From positions 19,066 to 83,065 of the forward strand of contig CACYHR010000001.1 in assembly GCA_902774265.1 (NCBI GenBank): DNA of 64,000 bases. The letters run 5' to 3'. This stretch comes from an uncultured Eubacteriales bacterium. Its GTDB lineage: Bacteria > Bacillota > Clostridia > Peptostreptococcales > Anaerovoracaceae. How positions within the stretch are numbered: the stretch's first letter is position 1; the number at the start of each line of letters is the position of its first letter. Under the pieces are notes generated by a model. That model was not told where the DNA came from. It saw nothing but the letters and a program-made list of their open reading frames with translations, and did not search any database. The translations under genes were made by a program, and so were the position numbers. Shown here one piece after another: positions 1-12,165 of this stretch.

Positions 1-1
1 C

Positions 2-1204
2 ATGTACAGAAGACTATATGAAAAGCAAAGCAGATTCGAGACTGTTTTCCGTTTGCATCCGGATGATGGATCTCACCCTCACCTCACAACGCTGGTTCCC
101 GTGATGGATAATAATGAAGCGGTTTGTTCCGTTCTCTGCATTCAGAGACCTTTAAGGGAAATGACTGATGCTTTCAAGCCGTACTTTTCATTCATTATAC
201 TGAACGTTGTCATCTCGATGTTGCTGATCAGCTTTTTAGCGTCAAAATTCCTGACAAACTCAATTCTTTCTCCTGTAGAAAAAGTTTCAAAGGAGGCGTC
301 CCGTTTTGCGAGAGAACATACGAGGGGAGAGCCTCTCGGCGAAATCAGCAGACATAACGAGATTCTTGAACTTTCACGCTCTATCGATGCAATGGAAGCA
401 GATATGGTGAAATATCTCGATGATATAGTTACCATAACTGCTGAGAGGGAGAGAGTAGCTTCGGAGCTGATTATAGCGGCTGAGATACAGAACGATGCAT
501 TGCCGGACACATTCCCGGCATTCCCTGACAGGAAGGAATTTGATATTTATGCATCGATGGATCCGGCCAGAGAGGTCGGAGGTGATTTTTACAATTTCTT
601 CTTGATCGATCCCGATCATCTGGCTCTCGTAATGGCAGATGTGTCCGGCAAGGGTATACCGGGTGCTCTGTTTATGATGGAATCCAACCTGGTAATAAAA
701 GGAAGGATGGAGCCGGGAGATAAACCTTCGGAGATACTGGCAGAGACAAACGACTACCTGAGCAAAAACAATCGTGCGGATATGTTCGTTACAGTATGGC
801 TGGGGATTCTGGAGATTTCCACAGGACATCTGTATTACGCAAATGCAGGTCATGAATACCCTGCAATCTGCCGCAAAGGCGGCGAATTTGAACTTATGAT
901 AGATAAGCATGATTTTGTACTCGGCGGCATGGAGGGAATGAAATACACGGATCATGAACTGTATCTGCGTAAAGGAGACAAGCTGTTCTTATATACGGAC
1001 GGCGTGCCTGAAGCAACCGACAAAGACAATAAAATGTTCGGAACGGACAGAATGCTCGACGCGCTCAACAGCGATCCTGAGGCAGATCCTGAGCAGATAC
1101 TCGAAAATGTTCGCAGTCATGTAGACGGCTTTGTCAAAGATGCAGAGCAGTTCGACGATCTGACTATGCTTTGCATACGATACAATGGTCCGGACGCACA
1201 ATAA
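2..1204 (+). CDS. SpoIIE-type PP2C serine phosphatase with HAMP-like linker (5' partial)
   Basis: The frame is open to the left edge, so the N-terminus is probably missing and the ATG at base 2 may be internal. What remains is the end of an extracytoplasmic sensor region, a membrane segment (about residues 61-83), a HAMP-like linker with a following helix, and a C-terminal SpoIIE/PP2C phosphatase domain. The metal-binding motifs are visible: GGDFYNF, ADVSGKG, NAGHEYP, YTDGVPEA and DDLTML. Family members dephosphorylate anti-anti-sigma factors in partner-switching pathways, but no such partner lies in this window. The stop overlaps the longest possible frame of the downstream hybrid kinase, and both are membrane sensors on one strand, so they may be co-transcribed. 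The domain assignment is firm; the signal and target are unknown. Confidence 0.88.
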   Translation: MYRRLYEKQSRFETVFRLHPDDGSHPHLTTLVPVMDNNEAVCSVLCIQRPLREMTDAFKPYFSFIILNVVISMLLISFLASKFLTNSILSPVEKVSKEASRFAREHTRGEPLGEISRHNEILELSRSIDAMEADMVKYLDDIVTITAERERVASELIIAAEIQNDALPDTFPAFPDRKEFDIYASMDPAREVGGDFYNFFLIDPDHLALVMADVSGKGIPGALFMMESNLVIKGRMEPGDKPSEILAETNDYLSKNNRADMFVTVWLGILEISTGHLYYANAGHEYPAICRKGGEFELMIDKHDFVLGGMEGMKYTDHELYLRKGDKLFLYTDGVPEATDKDNKMFGTDRMLDALNSDPEADPEQILENVRSHVDGFVKDAEQFDDLTMLCIRYNGPDAQ

Positions 1205-1277
1205 AAAAATAAAACATGGAGACAGGGGGACCGGCGGCATACTCCTGTCTTCTGTCATGTTGAAGGCGGAACAGATT

Positions 1278-4355
<3,078 letters not shown>

Positions 4356-4387
4356 TTTTACGGAAACAGCCGGAAATAAAAAAGAAG

Positions 4388-4424
4388 CGGCGCATCTGCA
4401 TGAAAAGATCATGCGAATGCGCCG
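4388..4424 (-). terminator. Rho-independent terminator of the ROK gene
   Basis: An inverted repeat CGGCGCAT-n-TGCATG / CATGCG-n-ATGCGCCG with a 7-nt loop lies just past the ROK stop. Read on the minus strand it is followed by a T-rich run (complement of AAATAAAAAAG). It lies between two convergent genes and may also stop the + strand kinase transcript, though that side lacks a clear T-run. Confidence 0.75.
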
Positions 4425-4431
4425 GTGTCTG

Positions 4432-5592
4432 TTATTGCTGCTCGCTGCGTTCCGGCCGCAGATTATCCGGATTGTCGAGAAATTCCTTAATGTATGGAAG
4501 TGCCGCGCCGATATTTATATTGTGCGACGGCATTTTGCTTATCTTAATGTAACCGTCCTCTTCTTCAAACGGGCATATCCTGCGGATATTATCATATAAA
4601 ATTTTTATATCCTCTTCGGTAAAGTACGGCGCCAGATGGCCTCCGAGTATGTAATCTATATCGTTGACAAGATGTATGCCGTCTATCATGATGGCAAGAT
4701 TTTTGAGATATTCCTGCCATTTTGCCTTTTCGGGTTCGCTGCCGCTTCGCACGGCATCAAAGAATTCATCGGCTTCTCTGCCGTCGAGGAGAGCCTTCAT
4801 CGAAAGGACGGTCTCAAAACAGCCTTTCTTGCCGCAGTAGCATTGTTTGCCGTTCGGATCTATCTGTATGTGCTCGAATGTAGCAGAATGTCCGCTTCTC
4901 CCCCTGAAAACATTGCGGTTTACTATCATAGCGCCTCCGAGATGTTCGCTCATTGACAGATAAACTGCACTGTTAAGCTCAGGTGACGCCCACAGCTCTG
5001 AGAGAGCGGCGCCCTCAGGATCGTGTATAAATGTGCAGCGGTAATTCAGATGTTCGGTAAATTTATCGATAGTGACTCCCGTACAGTTCATGATCTTGCC
5101 GTATATTATGGTGTTTCCGTCCGGAGATACAAGGCCCTGCATGGCGATACCGACGCCGAGTATGCGTTCATCGGAAACATCAAGCGAATCGATCACTTCT
5201 TTGATGCAGCTGCATGCTTTACTGTAATACTCATCTGTGTTTATAAAAGTCTCATTCCATACTGTCCGGCTCAGCTTACGGCCGTAGAGATCTACAGGAA
5301 TCACCTTGATGTGATGCCCGGTCAGCTCGACGCCAATAGCGATGCGGTAATCGGCCGCAATAGAATAGGCAGCGGCCTTGCGCCCGATCTGATCTGAATC
5401 CTGCTGACCATCCTTGAAGATCAGCCCGTCTTCTTCCAGCTCCGCTACATTTGTCGCAATAGTAGGTCTGCTCAGCCTCAGAGCAGCCGCTATATCGTTC
5501 TGTGAAACCTTACCGTGTTTATATATGTAATCGTATATCTGCTTGCGATTGTTATTTTTGATCTCTACAGGGGTTATTTTTTTTCTGGCCAT
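4432..5592 (-). CDS. ROK-family transcriptional repressor (XylR/NagC type)
   Basis: 386 residues, normal length for a ROK repressor. The N-terminus (about 1-70) is a MarR-like winged helix (KVSQNDIAAALRLSRPTIAT). The rest is the actin-like ROK sugar-binding fold. The ROK zinc motif CYCGKKGCFE is at about residue 250, preceded by a conserved His-containing stretch (FEHIQID). It is transcribed away from the sugar operon, and the 356-bp space between them carries several TTTTRCAAAA elements, so it is the probable local repressor, released by a sugar or sugar phosphate. Many ROK proteins are kinases, but the winged helix argues for a regulator. The effector is not known. It ends at a good terminator. 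Confidence 0.93.
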   Translation of the reverse strand: MARKKITPVEIKNNNRKQIYDYIYKHGKVSQNDIAAALRLSRPTIATNVAELEEDGLIFKDGQQDSDQIGRKAAAYSIAADYRIAIGVELTGHHIKVIPVDLYGRKLSRTVWNETFINTDEYYSKACSCIKEVIDSLDVSDERILGVGIAMQGLVSPDGNTIIYGKIMNCTGVTIDKFTEHLNYRCTFIHDPEGAALSELWASPELNSAVYLSMSEHLGGAMIVNRNVFRGRSGHSATFEHIQIDPNGKQCYCGKKGCFETVLSMKALLDGREADEFFDAVRSGSEPEKAKWQEYLKNLAIMIDGIHLVNDIDYILGGHLAPYFTEEDIKILYDNIRRICPFEEEDGYIKISKMPSHNINIGAALPYIKEFLDNPDNLRPERSEQQ

Positions 5593-5774
5593 TTTTCTTT
5601 ACCGATCCTGATTTGATTACTGCATTGATTGAGAGTAAACGCCCCGCAGCCGCGGCTTATGCCGGCCGGTCTGTCCGGCTGTTTTACGATGCCCGCAACG
5701 ATCATTTGAGCTTGCCGGAGCTTTACTCATTTTGCTCCCGGTTGAACACCCATGATTGAACAGGAATTAGAGAT
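5593..5774. other. ROK gene leader region
   Basis: GC-richer stretch between the ROK start and the AT-rich operator region. It has small inverted repeats (for example GCCGGCC and CCGGC elements near 5667-5695) but no reading frame or riboswitch that I recognise. It would be the long 5' leader of the ROK mRNA if that promoter lies near 5775-5803. Confidence 0.35.
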
Positions 5775-5803
5775 ATTATACGCTATTTGAGAAATTTTGC
5801 AAA
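5775..5803 (-). promoter_or_regulatory. Possible ROK gene promoter
   Basis: On the minus strand TATAAT (5780-5775) lies 17 nt from TTTGCA (5803-5798). The -35 element overlaps the palindrome ATTTTGCAAAAT (5794-5805), which would allow autorepression. The -35 match is only 4/6. Confidence 0.4.
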
Positions 5804-5896
5804 ATGATTTTACAAAATTTCGTTTTTTCTATTGACAAATACTATAGTAATACGCATTATTAATTTGTAAATACATTTTACAAAATTATTTACAAA
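5794..5896. promoter_or_regulatory. ROK operator cluster
   Basis: Several copies of a TTTTRCAAAA-type element: a perfect 12-bp palindrome ATTTTGCAAAAT (5794-5805), TTTTACAAAA (5808-5817), an inverted repeat TTTGTAAA-5 nt-TTTACAAA (5864-5884) and a further TTTACAAA (5889-5896). They overlap or follow the promoters of both the ROK gene and the sugar operon. ROK repressors of this group bind AT-rich palindromes in such divergent spaces, so these are probably the operators. The pattern is seen directly; binding is inferred. Confidence 0.65.
5832..5860 (+). promoter_or_regulatory. Sugar operon promoter (SigA type)
   Basis: TTGACA (5832-5837), 17-nt spacer, CATTAT (5855-5860). The -35 is perfect and the -10 matches 4/6. 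The inverted repeat at 5864-5884 lies at the expected transcription start, consistent with repression by the ROK protein. Confidence 0.6.
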
Positions 5897-5948
5897 AATC
5901 AATTATAATAATGAAGTTTAACAAAGCGATTAAGCAAAGGAGCCGGAC

Positions 5949-6725
5949 ATGGGTATCGTAGAAAGAATGAGACTCGATGGAAAAAAGGGTTTTGTAACAG
6001 GCGCAGCAAGAGGGATAGGTAAGTGCACAGCAATGGCATTTGCCGAAGCTGGAGCAGACGTAGCTATCGTAGATATGGATCTTGAGACAGCAGAGCAGAC
6101 AGCTGCAGAGATCGCTGAAGCAACAGGACGCAGAACCATAGCAATCAAGTGCGATGTAACTGATGAGGCACAGGTTCAGGCTATGGTCGATGAGGTCGTA
6201 AAAGAACTGGGCGGACTCGATTTCTGTCACGCCAACGCAGGCATCTGCATCAACGCAGCTGCAGACGAGATGACTTATGCACAGTGGAAAAAGAACATTG
6301 ACGTAAACCTCAACAGCGTATTCCTTACAGACACTATCGCAGGCAAATACATGCTGGCAAACGGCGGCGGATCGATCATCAACACCGCATCAATGTCAGC
6401 TCACATCGTAAACGTGCCGCAGCCACAGTGCGCATACAACGCATCCAAGGCAGGCGTTATCCAGCTGACAAAATCTCTCGCAATCGAATGGGCAAAGAGA
6501 GGCGTCAGAGTAAACAGCATCAGCCCTGGATACATCGGCACAGACCTTACACTTTCATCGCCGACACTGCAGCCGCTGATCGAACAGTGGAACGCAATGG
6601 CACCGACCGGAAGACTCGGCAAGCCGGAAGAACTCGAGTCGATCTGCGTATACCTCGCAGGTGATACATCAACATTTACCACCGGAGCAGACTTCACAAT
6701 AGACGGAGCATTCACCTGCTTCTGA
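5949..6725 (+). CDS. Short-chain dehydrogenase/reductase (SDR)
   Basis: 258 residues, classical SDR length. N-terminal NAD(P)-binding motif TGAARGIG (about 16-23) with Asp at the end of beta-2 (IVDMD), which favours NAD(H). The NAG motif is HANAG, and the catalytic residues Ser (NTASMS), Tyr and Lys (YNASK) are present, followed by SPGYIGT. AGGAG at 5938 fixes the start. It is first in an operon with an Rbs-type ABC importer, an FGGY kinase and two other polyol dehydrogenases, so it probably interconverts a polyol and a ketose (sorbose reductase- or arabinitol dehydrogenase-like). The substrate cannot be read from sequence. Confidence 0.9.
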   Translation: MGIVERMRLDGKKGFVTGAARGIGKCTAMAFAEAGADVAIVDMDLETAEQTAAEIAEATGRRTIAIKCDVTDEAQVQAMVDEVVKELGGLDFCHANAGICINAAADEMTYAQWKKNIDVNLNSVFLTDTIAGKYMLANGGGSIINTASMSAHIVNVPQPQCAYNASKAGVIQLTKSLAIEWAKRGVRVNSISPGYIGTDLTLSSPTLQPLIEQWNAMAPTGRLGKPEELESICVYLAGDTSTFTTGADFTIDGAFTCF

Positions 6726-6834
6726 TACCGGAGCTTCCCGAAAGGCGAAACATCTTTCACAGCTAATCGCCGCTCCGAAGAGCGTTGATTAAATAAAACC
6801 CCCTATATTTCCAGATTATGAAAGGAGACATCAA

Positions 6835-7920
6835 ATGAAAAAGCGTATACTTGCGATTCTGTGCATTTCAGCACTGATGCTCACACTGTTTACAGGCTGC
6901 GTAAACAAGGGTGATGAAGGTTCTTCAGACAGCGGTGAGACAACTGAAGCAACTGAAACTACAGACACAGCTGAAGCTGAAGGTATCCAGGCAAGTCCTG
7001 AATTCTACTCAAAGGCAGATCTGTCCGTACTCAAGGGCAAGAAGATCGGTATCACTATTCAGTCACTCCAGAATGCTTACTGGGCAGGCGTTATGACAGC
7101 CCTTCAGGAGGTTCTCGAAGAGAACGGCGCAAACGTAACTATCGTAGCATGTGACGACAGCTCGGCTACACAGATCGGACAGATCGAGAACTTCGTTTCT
7201 TCAAAGTGCGATCTCATCATGGTACACCCATCCGATGCAGCAGCTGTAGAGGATACATGTAAGGAAGCACGCGATGCAGGAATCAAGGTAATGTGCTGTG
7301 ATGACCCTATGAAAAACACAGACGGCAACTGGGTACTCAACAACACTGACCTCGGTATCGCCATCGGCGAGCTCTGCGGAGACTTCATCAACGAAAACTA
7401 TGACGAAAACAACAAGGCTCAGGTAACAGTTATCGGATATCCTCAGACAACCATCCTCCTCGAGAGAGAAGAGGGAATCATGCAGGGTCTTGAGAACGTA
7501 GCAAGCGGCAAATACGAAGTCGTAGCTAACCAGGCAGCTATCGACGCCAACGCTGCACAGACAGCTATGGAGACCATCCTCCAGAAGAACCCTGACTGCA
7601 AGGTCGTTACAGGAATCGGCGCAGGCGCTATGATCGGTGCTGACGAAGCTCTCCAGATCCACACAGGCGGAAACATCCCTGAAGACATGGGCGTATTCAC
7701 AACAGACGTAACAAAGCAGCAGCTTGAGCAGCTCGCAGACAAGACATATCCTGCTAAGGGAATCATCGGATTCGAGGGTTCTGACGAAGACACAGCAGCA
7801 TCATGTGCAGCTATGTTCGCATTCATCCTCTCAGATCAGCTTGAACAGCAGAACGTATTCCGCGGATTCGCACCAATCACAGCAGATAACGTTGCAGAAA
7901 TCAGCGCAGGTATGAAATAA
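6835..7920 (+). CDS. Sugar ABC transporter substrate-binding lipoprotein (RbsB-like)
   Basis: 361 residues. It starts after AAAGGAG with a lipoprotein signal peptide ending in the lipobox LFTGC (Cys about residue 22), then a Ser/Thr/Glu-rich linker, then a periplasmic-binding type I fold of the ribose/galactose family (Peripla_BP_4), beginning KKIGITIQSLQNAYWAG. It would be tethered outside the membrane and deliver a monosaccharide or polyol to the permease. The gene is set off from the next by a stable hairpin without a T-run, typical of binding-protein genes whose mRNA segment is stabilised for higher expression. Ligand unknown; the dehydrogenases downstream suggest a sugar alcohol. Confidence 0.93.
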   Translation: MKKRILAILCISALMLTLFTGCVNKGDEGSSDSGETTEATETTDTAEAEGIQASPEFYSKADLSVLKGKKIGITIQSLQNAYWAGVMTALQEVLEENGANVTIVACDDSSATQIGQIENFVSSKCDLIMVHPSDAAAVEDTCKEARDAGIKVMCCDDPMKNTDGNWVLNNTDLGIAIGELCGDFINENYDENNKAQVTVIGYPQTTILLEREEGIMQGLENVASGKYEVVANQAAIDANAAQTAMETILQKNPDCKVVTGIGAGAMIGADEALQIHTGGNIPEDMGVFTTDVTKQQLEQLADKTYPAKGIIGFEGSDEDTAASCAAMFAFILSDQLEQQNVFRGFAPITADNVAEISAGMK

Positions 7921-7951
7921 AATAAACCATTTTCTTCCTATCCAAACCATA

Positions 7952-7981
7952 GAGAACAGCCCCCCTCGCGGGGGCGTTCTC
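7952..7981 (+). promoter_or_regulatory. Intercistronic hairpin after the binding-protein gene
   Basis: GAGAAC-ag-CCCCC / GGGGG-c-GTTCTC forms a strong stem with no following T-run. It lies between the binding protein and the ATPase gene, where such stems usually protect the upstream mRNA 3' end or cause partial termination, so binding protein exceeds transporter. Confidence 0.65.
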
Positions 7982-8005
7982 GCAGCAATCAACGGAGGTA
8001 ATTGT

Positions 8006-9535
8006 ATGAGTGAAGATTATGTTCTGGAACTTGAACATATCCGGAAAGAATATCCCGGCGTAGTTGCGCTCAAAGACGTAACTCTGCAGCTCAGGAGAGG
8101 TGAGGTGCTGGGCCTTATAGGTGAGAATGGCGCGGGCAAATCGACTCTTATCAAATGCTGCTCCGGCGCTGTAATACCTACATCCGGAAAAATCAGGATC
8201 AACGGCAAAGAGTTTGACCGTATGACACCGCAGCTCGCTGCAGAGAACGGTATCGCAATCATTTATCAGGAATTCAATAACGTAGGAGAACTGTCCGCAG
8301 CAGAGAATCTCTTCCTCGGAAGACCGATCCGTAAAGGAATGGTAATAGACAGGAAGGCAATGGAAGAGGAGGCTGCAAAGGCCTTCGCACAGCTGCAGAT
8401 CAAAATAGATCCGAGAGAACTGGTCAAGAATCTCTCTGTAGGATATCAGCAGATGATAGAGATCGCAAAGGCCATACAGCAGAACGCGCAGGTACTTATC
8501 ATGGATGAGCCGAGTGCGCCGCTGACTACCAACGAAGTAGAGAACATGTTCAAGGTAGTGGAGCTGCTGCGTGAAAAAGGCGTATCTATCATTTATATTT
8601 CGCACAGACTTGAAGAGATATTCAGGCTGTCAGACCGCATCGAGGTCATCAGAGACGGTGAATACGTCGACACTCTTATCACTCCTAAGGCGACAGTCGA
8701 TCAGCTGATAAGGATGATGGTAGGAAGAGAGATGACACAGCAGTTCCCTCCAAGGAAACCATGCATAGATACGAGCAAGGTCGTACTCGAGCTTCAGAAT
8801 GTATATGGCAACGGTGACGAGGATATGAGCCTCAAGATCCATGCCGGTGAAGTGCTCGGACTCGGTGGACTGGTCGGAGCCGGACGTACCGAGCTTGCGG
8901 AGGTAATCTTCGGAGCCAAGGCCAAGACGGCGGGAAAAATCTTCCTGAACGGACAGGAGATCAATCCTAAATCGCCTAGAGAAGCTATCGATCTCGGTAT
9001 CGCTCTGGTACCGGAGGACCGTAAGCGTCACGGCGCTCTGCTGACCAACTCTATCAAGAACAACATCAATATGCCGATATATGAGCGTATTTCCAAAGCG
9101 AGTGTAATCGACGGCAAGACAGAGATGGCTACTGCCGAAAAATACCGTGAAGAGATACAGATCAAATGTCCGGGAGTCCATCAGCTGGTCAAGAACCTTT
9201 CCGGCGGAAACCAGCAAAAGGTTATACTCGGCAAATGGCTGGCGGCTGATTCTCAGCTGATCATATTCGACGAGCCGACAAGAGGTATAGACGTCGGCGC
9301 CAAGTTTGAGATATACAAACTGATCAACGATCTGGTCGAATCAGGAAGAAGTGTTCTGATGATCTCATCCGAGATGGAGGAACTGATAGGAATGTCCGAC
9401 CGCATCATCGTTCTTGCCGAACATCAGATGACGGGAGAATTACAGAAGGAAGAGTTCAACGCAGATACTATCATGACTCTTGCTTCGGCTATAGTGGACC
9501 AGGCAGATAACTCAGGCGATAAGGAGGCATCCTGA
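8006..9535 (+). CDS. Sugar ABC transporter ATP-binding protein (RbsA/MglA-like, duplicated NBD)
   Basis: 509 residues, the usual length for a double-NBD sugar ATPase. NBD1 has Walker A GENGAGKST (about 39), signature LSVGYQQ and Walker B LIMDEPSAPL. NBD2 has the degenerate Walker A GLVGAGRTE typical of this family, signature LSGGNQQK and Walker B IIFDEPTRGIDVG. GGAGG upstream sets the start. It energises the permease gene, which begins 1 nt after this stop. The family is certain, the transported sugar not. Position in the ROK-linked operon ties it to polyol or monosaccharide uptake. Confidence 0.95.
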   Translation: MSEDYVLELEHIRKEYPGVVALKDVTLQLRRGEVLGLIGENGAGKSTLIKCCSGAVIPTSGKIRINGKEFDRMTPQLAAENGIAIIYQEFNNVGELSAAENLFLGRPIRKGMVIDRKAMEEEAAKAFAQLQIKIDPRELVKNLSVGYQQMIEIAKAIQQNAQVLIMDEPSAPLTTNEVENMFKVVELLREKGVSIIYISHRLEEIFRLSDRIEVIRDGEYVDTLITPKATVDQLIRMMVGREMTQQFPPRKPCIDTSKVVLELQNVYGNGDEDMSLKIHAGEVLGLGGLVGAGRTELAEVIFGAKAKTAGKIFLNGQEINPKSPREAIDLGIALVPEDRKRHGALLTNSIKNNINMPIYERISKASVIDGKTEMATAEKYREEIQIKCPGVHQLVKNLSGGNQQKVILGKWLAADSQLIIFDEPTRGIDVGAKFEIYKLINDLVESGRSVLMISSEMEELIGMSDRIIVLAEHQMTGELQKEEFNADTIMTLASAIVDQADNSGDKEAS

Positions 9536-9536
9536 T

Positions 9537-10481
9537 ATGAAGAATCTTAAGGGAAACAGTTTAATCAAATCGAATGCGATCTGGATCGTATTCATCATTG
9601 AGGTGATCATATTCGCTATAGCAAGCGGAGGGACCTTCGTCACAGGCAGCAATATCGTAAATATTGCCAGACAGGTCTCATACTACGGGATCGCTTCCAT
9701 AGGAATGACATTCGTAATCCTGATCGCGGGAATCGACCTTTCGATCGGTTCGATAATCACACTGGTAAACGTTATATGTGCATTCATGATGGTAAATGCC
9801 GGAATGAATATGTGGGTCGCAGTACTGCTTTCCATCGCTGTTGCCACACTGATCGGTGTGCTGAACGGCGCAATGGTAGCATCAGTAGGAATCCCTGCAC
9901 TCATCGCAACATTCGCAACTCAGACGATCTTTGAGGGCGTTGCATATCTGATCTCGGGCGGACGTCCTATAGCAGGCTTCGATTCCAACTTCGGACTCTT
10001 CGGACGCTGGTCCATCGGACCTATTCCGATCTGCGCGATCATCATGATTTTATGCTTCGCGATAGGCAGCTTTATCCTCAACAAAACATATTTCGGCCGT
10101 TACTTCTATGCTATCGGCGGTAACGAAGAGGCAGCAGAACTCTCCGGTATCAGAGTAAACAGAGTAAAATATCTGATCTACGCTCTTTCGGGTCTGTTCG
10201 CAGGACTCGTTCTCCTGTCCCGCTCCGGATCTGCTCAGAGCACAGTAGGTAAAGGACTTGAATTCGACGTAATCACCTGCGTAGTACTCGGCGGAGTATC
10301 CGTAAACGGCGGTATCGGCCGCATGTCCGGTGTAGTTGCCGGCGTACTCATCATCGGATCCCTGACAAACGGAATGATCCTGATGGACGTAAGTGAATAC
10401 ACACAGATGGTAGTCAAGGGTATTGTACTTGCAATAGCCGTAGGTATCGACTGCATCTCAAAGAAGCGTAACGCGCTTTAA
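9537..10481 (+). CDS. Sugar ABC transporter permease (RbsC-like)
   Basis: 314 residues, very hydrophobic, about eight to ten membrane segments, of the branched-chain/ribose permease fold (BPD_transp_2). The family signature region GMTFVILIAGIDLSIGS is at about 56-73, and the conserved cytoplasmic loop GGNEEAAELSGI is at about 197. It starts 1 nt after the ATPase stop, with AAGGAGG inside the end of that gene, so the two are translationally coupled. It forms the membrane channel of the importer with the preceding ATPase and lipoprotein. Confidence 0.94.
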   Translation: MKNLKGNSLIKSNAIWIVFIIEVIIFAIASGGTFVTGSNIVNIARQVSYYGIASIGMTFVILIAGIDLSIGSIITLVNVICAFMMVNAGMNMWVAVLLSIAVATLIGVLNGAMVASVGIPALIATFATQTIFEGVAYLISGGRPIAGFDSNFGLFGRWSIGPIPICAIIMILCFAIGSFILNKTYFGRYFYAIGGNEEAAELSGIRVNRVKYLIYALSGLFAGLVLLSRSGSAQSTVGKGLEFDVITCVVLGGVSVNGGIGRMSGVVAGVLIIGSLTNGMILMDVSEYTQMVVKGIVLAIAVGIDCISKKRNAL

Positions 10482-10490
10482 TATAAAAAT

Positions 10491-10525
10491 ATGCCCCCAT
10501 CCCCATGAATCGGGGGTGAGGGCAT
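10491..10525 (+). terminator. Hairpin between permease and kinase genes
   Basis: ATGCCC-CCATCCCC-loop-GGGGGTGA-GGGCAT followed by GTTGTTT. The long stem with a weak T-rich tail could be a partial terminator that lowers expression of the catabolic genes relative to the transporter. Confidence 0.5.
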
Positions 10526-10561
10526 GTTGTTTACCAAGATCAGAAATCAGAGGTGGATAGA

Positions 10562-12160
10562 ATGATGGATGCAAAACAAATGATAATTCAGGGCAGGACT
10601 GCACTCGGAATCGAATTCGGATCAACAAGAATAAAGGGCGTACTGGTCGATTATGACGGCAATGTTCTTGCCTCCGGCTCACATGAGTGGGAGAACTCTT
10701 TTATAGACGGCGTATGGACATATGATCTTGCAGATGCTGAGGCAGGACTGAGATCCTGTTACTCTTCGCTGAGAGCGGAAACAGAAACAAAATACGGCGT
10801 GACTCCGGAGACCTTCGGCGCTATCGGAGTCAGTGCCATGATGCACGGATATATCGCGCTGGATAAAAACGACAGGCAGCTCGCGAGATTCCAGACATGG
10901 AGAAATACCAACACTACAGAGGCGGCGGATGAGCTTACCGAACTCTTCGGTTTCAACATCCCGCTCAGATGGTCTGCAGCTCATCTGTATCAGAGACTGC
11001 TCGACGGAGAGGAGCATGTCAGAGAAGTTGCATCGGTATTCACACTTGCGGCATACATGCATTACAGGCTCACCGGCTGCAAGGTCATAGGCGTCGGCGA
11101 CGCATCGGGAATGTTCCCTATAGATTCGGATAAGATCGACTATGATGCAAAAATGGCCGATGAATTTGACAGACTGACGGCGGAGAAGGGCTGCCCGATG
11201 AAGATAAGAGATATACTTCCGGCTGTACTGACAGCGGGAGATGATGCGGGAACTCTTACAGAAGAAGGCGCCCGCATGATAGATGAAACAGGAACGCTCA
11301 GGGCAGGCATAGCTATGTGTCCGCCGGAGGGCGACGCCGGCACAGGCATGACCGCCACCAACTCGGTAGCTCCGAGGACAGGTAATCTGTCTGCCGGAAC
11401 AAGTACCTTCGCGATGGTAGTTCTCGAGAAACAGCTTTCGAAGGTGTACAGAGAGATCGATATGGTAACGACCCCTACGGGCTTCCCTTGCGCGATGTCG
11501 CACGCCAACAACGGAACGACAGACCTCAACGCATGGGTAGGTATCTTTGGCGAATTCTGCAGACTGATGGGGATCGAAGCAGACATGGGCACACTGTTCA
11601 GCAAACTCTACACCCACTCCCTGACAGGAGATGCTGACTGCGGCGGCGTAATGGCCTATGGATACTATTCCGGAGAGAACATCACCTTCATCAATGAAGG
11701 AAGACCTCTGCTCATACGCACTCCGGACAGCAGATTCAACCTGGCCAACTTTATGAAGGCCAACCTCTATACATCACTTGGTGCTGTAAGGATGGGAATG
11801 GACATCCTGCTTAAGGATGAGAATGTGCCTCTCGACCGCATCATGGGACATGGCGGACTCTTCAAGACTCCGGGAGTCATGCAGAGATACCTCGCTGCAG
11901 CAGTAAACACCCCGGTAGCTGTAATGGAAACGGCATCCGAAGGCGGAGCCTGGGGTATTGCACTGCTTGCCGCATATCTTGCAGACGGCAAGCGCGACGG
12001 CAAACTCGAAGACTATCTGGATAAGCGCGTATTCAAAGATCTCGTGGGAGCCGCAGTCGAACCTGATCCTCAGGAAGTCGAAGGCTATGAAACATTTACA
12101 CAGCGCTATATAGCAGCTCTTGAAGTTGAAAAATCGGCGATAGACGCTGTCCGCTGGTGA
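10562..12160 (+). CDS. FGGY-family carbohydrate kinase (ribulokinase/xylulokinase-like)
   Basis: About 532 residues. The frame runs from GTG 10553, but AGAGGTGG at 10549 places translation at ATG 10562 or 10565. The N-terminal phosphate-binding loop is GIEFGSTRIKGVLVD (about 15), and the fold continues with the FGGY two-domain pattern, including GNLSAGTSTFAM and GGLFKTPG near the C-terminal ATP site. It should phosphorylate the ketose produced by the dehydrogenases in this operon. I do not recognise the exact subfamily; it is longer than typical xylulokinase (about 500) and closer to ribulokinase length. It is directly followed by the small unknown gene, with only a few bases between stop and start. 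Confidence 0.88.
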   Translation: MMDAKQMIIQGRTALGIEFGSTRIKGVLVDYDGNVLASGSHEWENSFIDGVWTYDLADAEAGLRSCYSSLRAETETKYGVTPETFGAIGVSAMMHGYIALDKNDRQLARFQTWRNTNTTEAADELTELFGFNIPLRWSAAHLYQRLLDGEEHVREVASVFTLAAYMHYRLTGCKVIGVGDASGMFPIDSDKIDYDAKMADEFDRLTAEKGCPMKIRDILPAVLTAGDDAGTLTEEGARMIDETGTLRAGIAMCPPEGDAGTGMTATNSVAPRTGNLSAGTSTFAMVVLEKQLSKVYREIDMVTTPTGFPCAMSHANNGTTDLNAWVGIFGEFCRLMGIEADMGTLFSKLYTHSLTGDADCGGVMAYGYYSGENITFINEGRPLLIRTPDSRFNLANFMKANLYTSLGAVRMGMDILLKDENVPLDRIMGHGGLFKTPGVMQRYLAAAVNTPVAVMETASEGGAWGIALLAAYLADGKRDGKLEDYLDKRVFKDLVGAAVEPDPQEVEGYETFTQRYIAALEVEKSAIDAVRW

Positions 12161-12165
12161 TCGTG

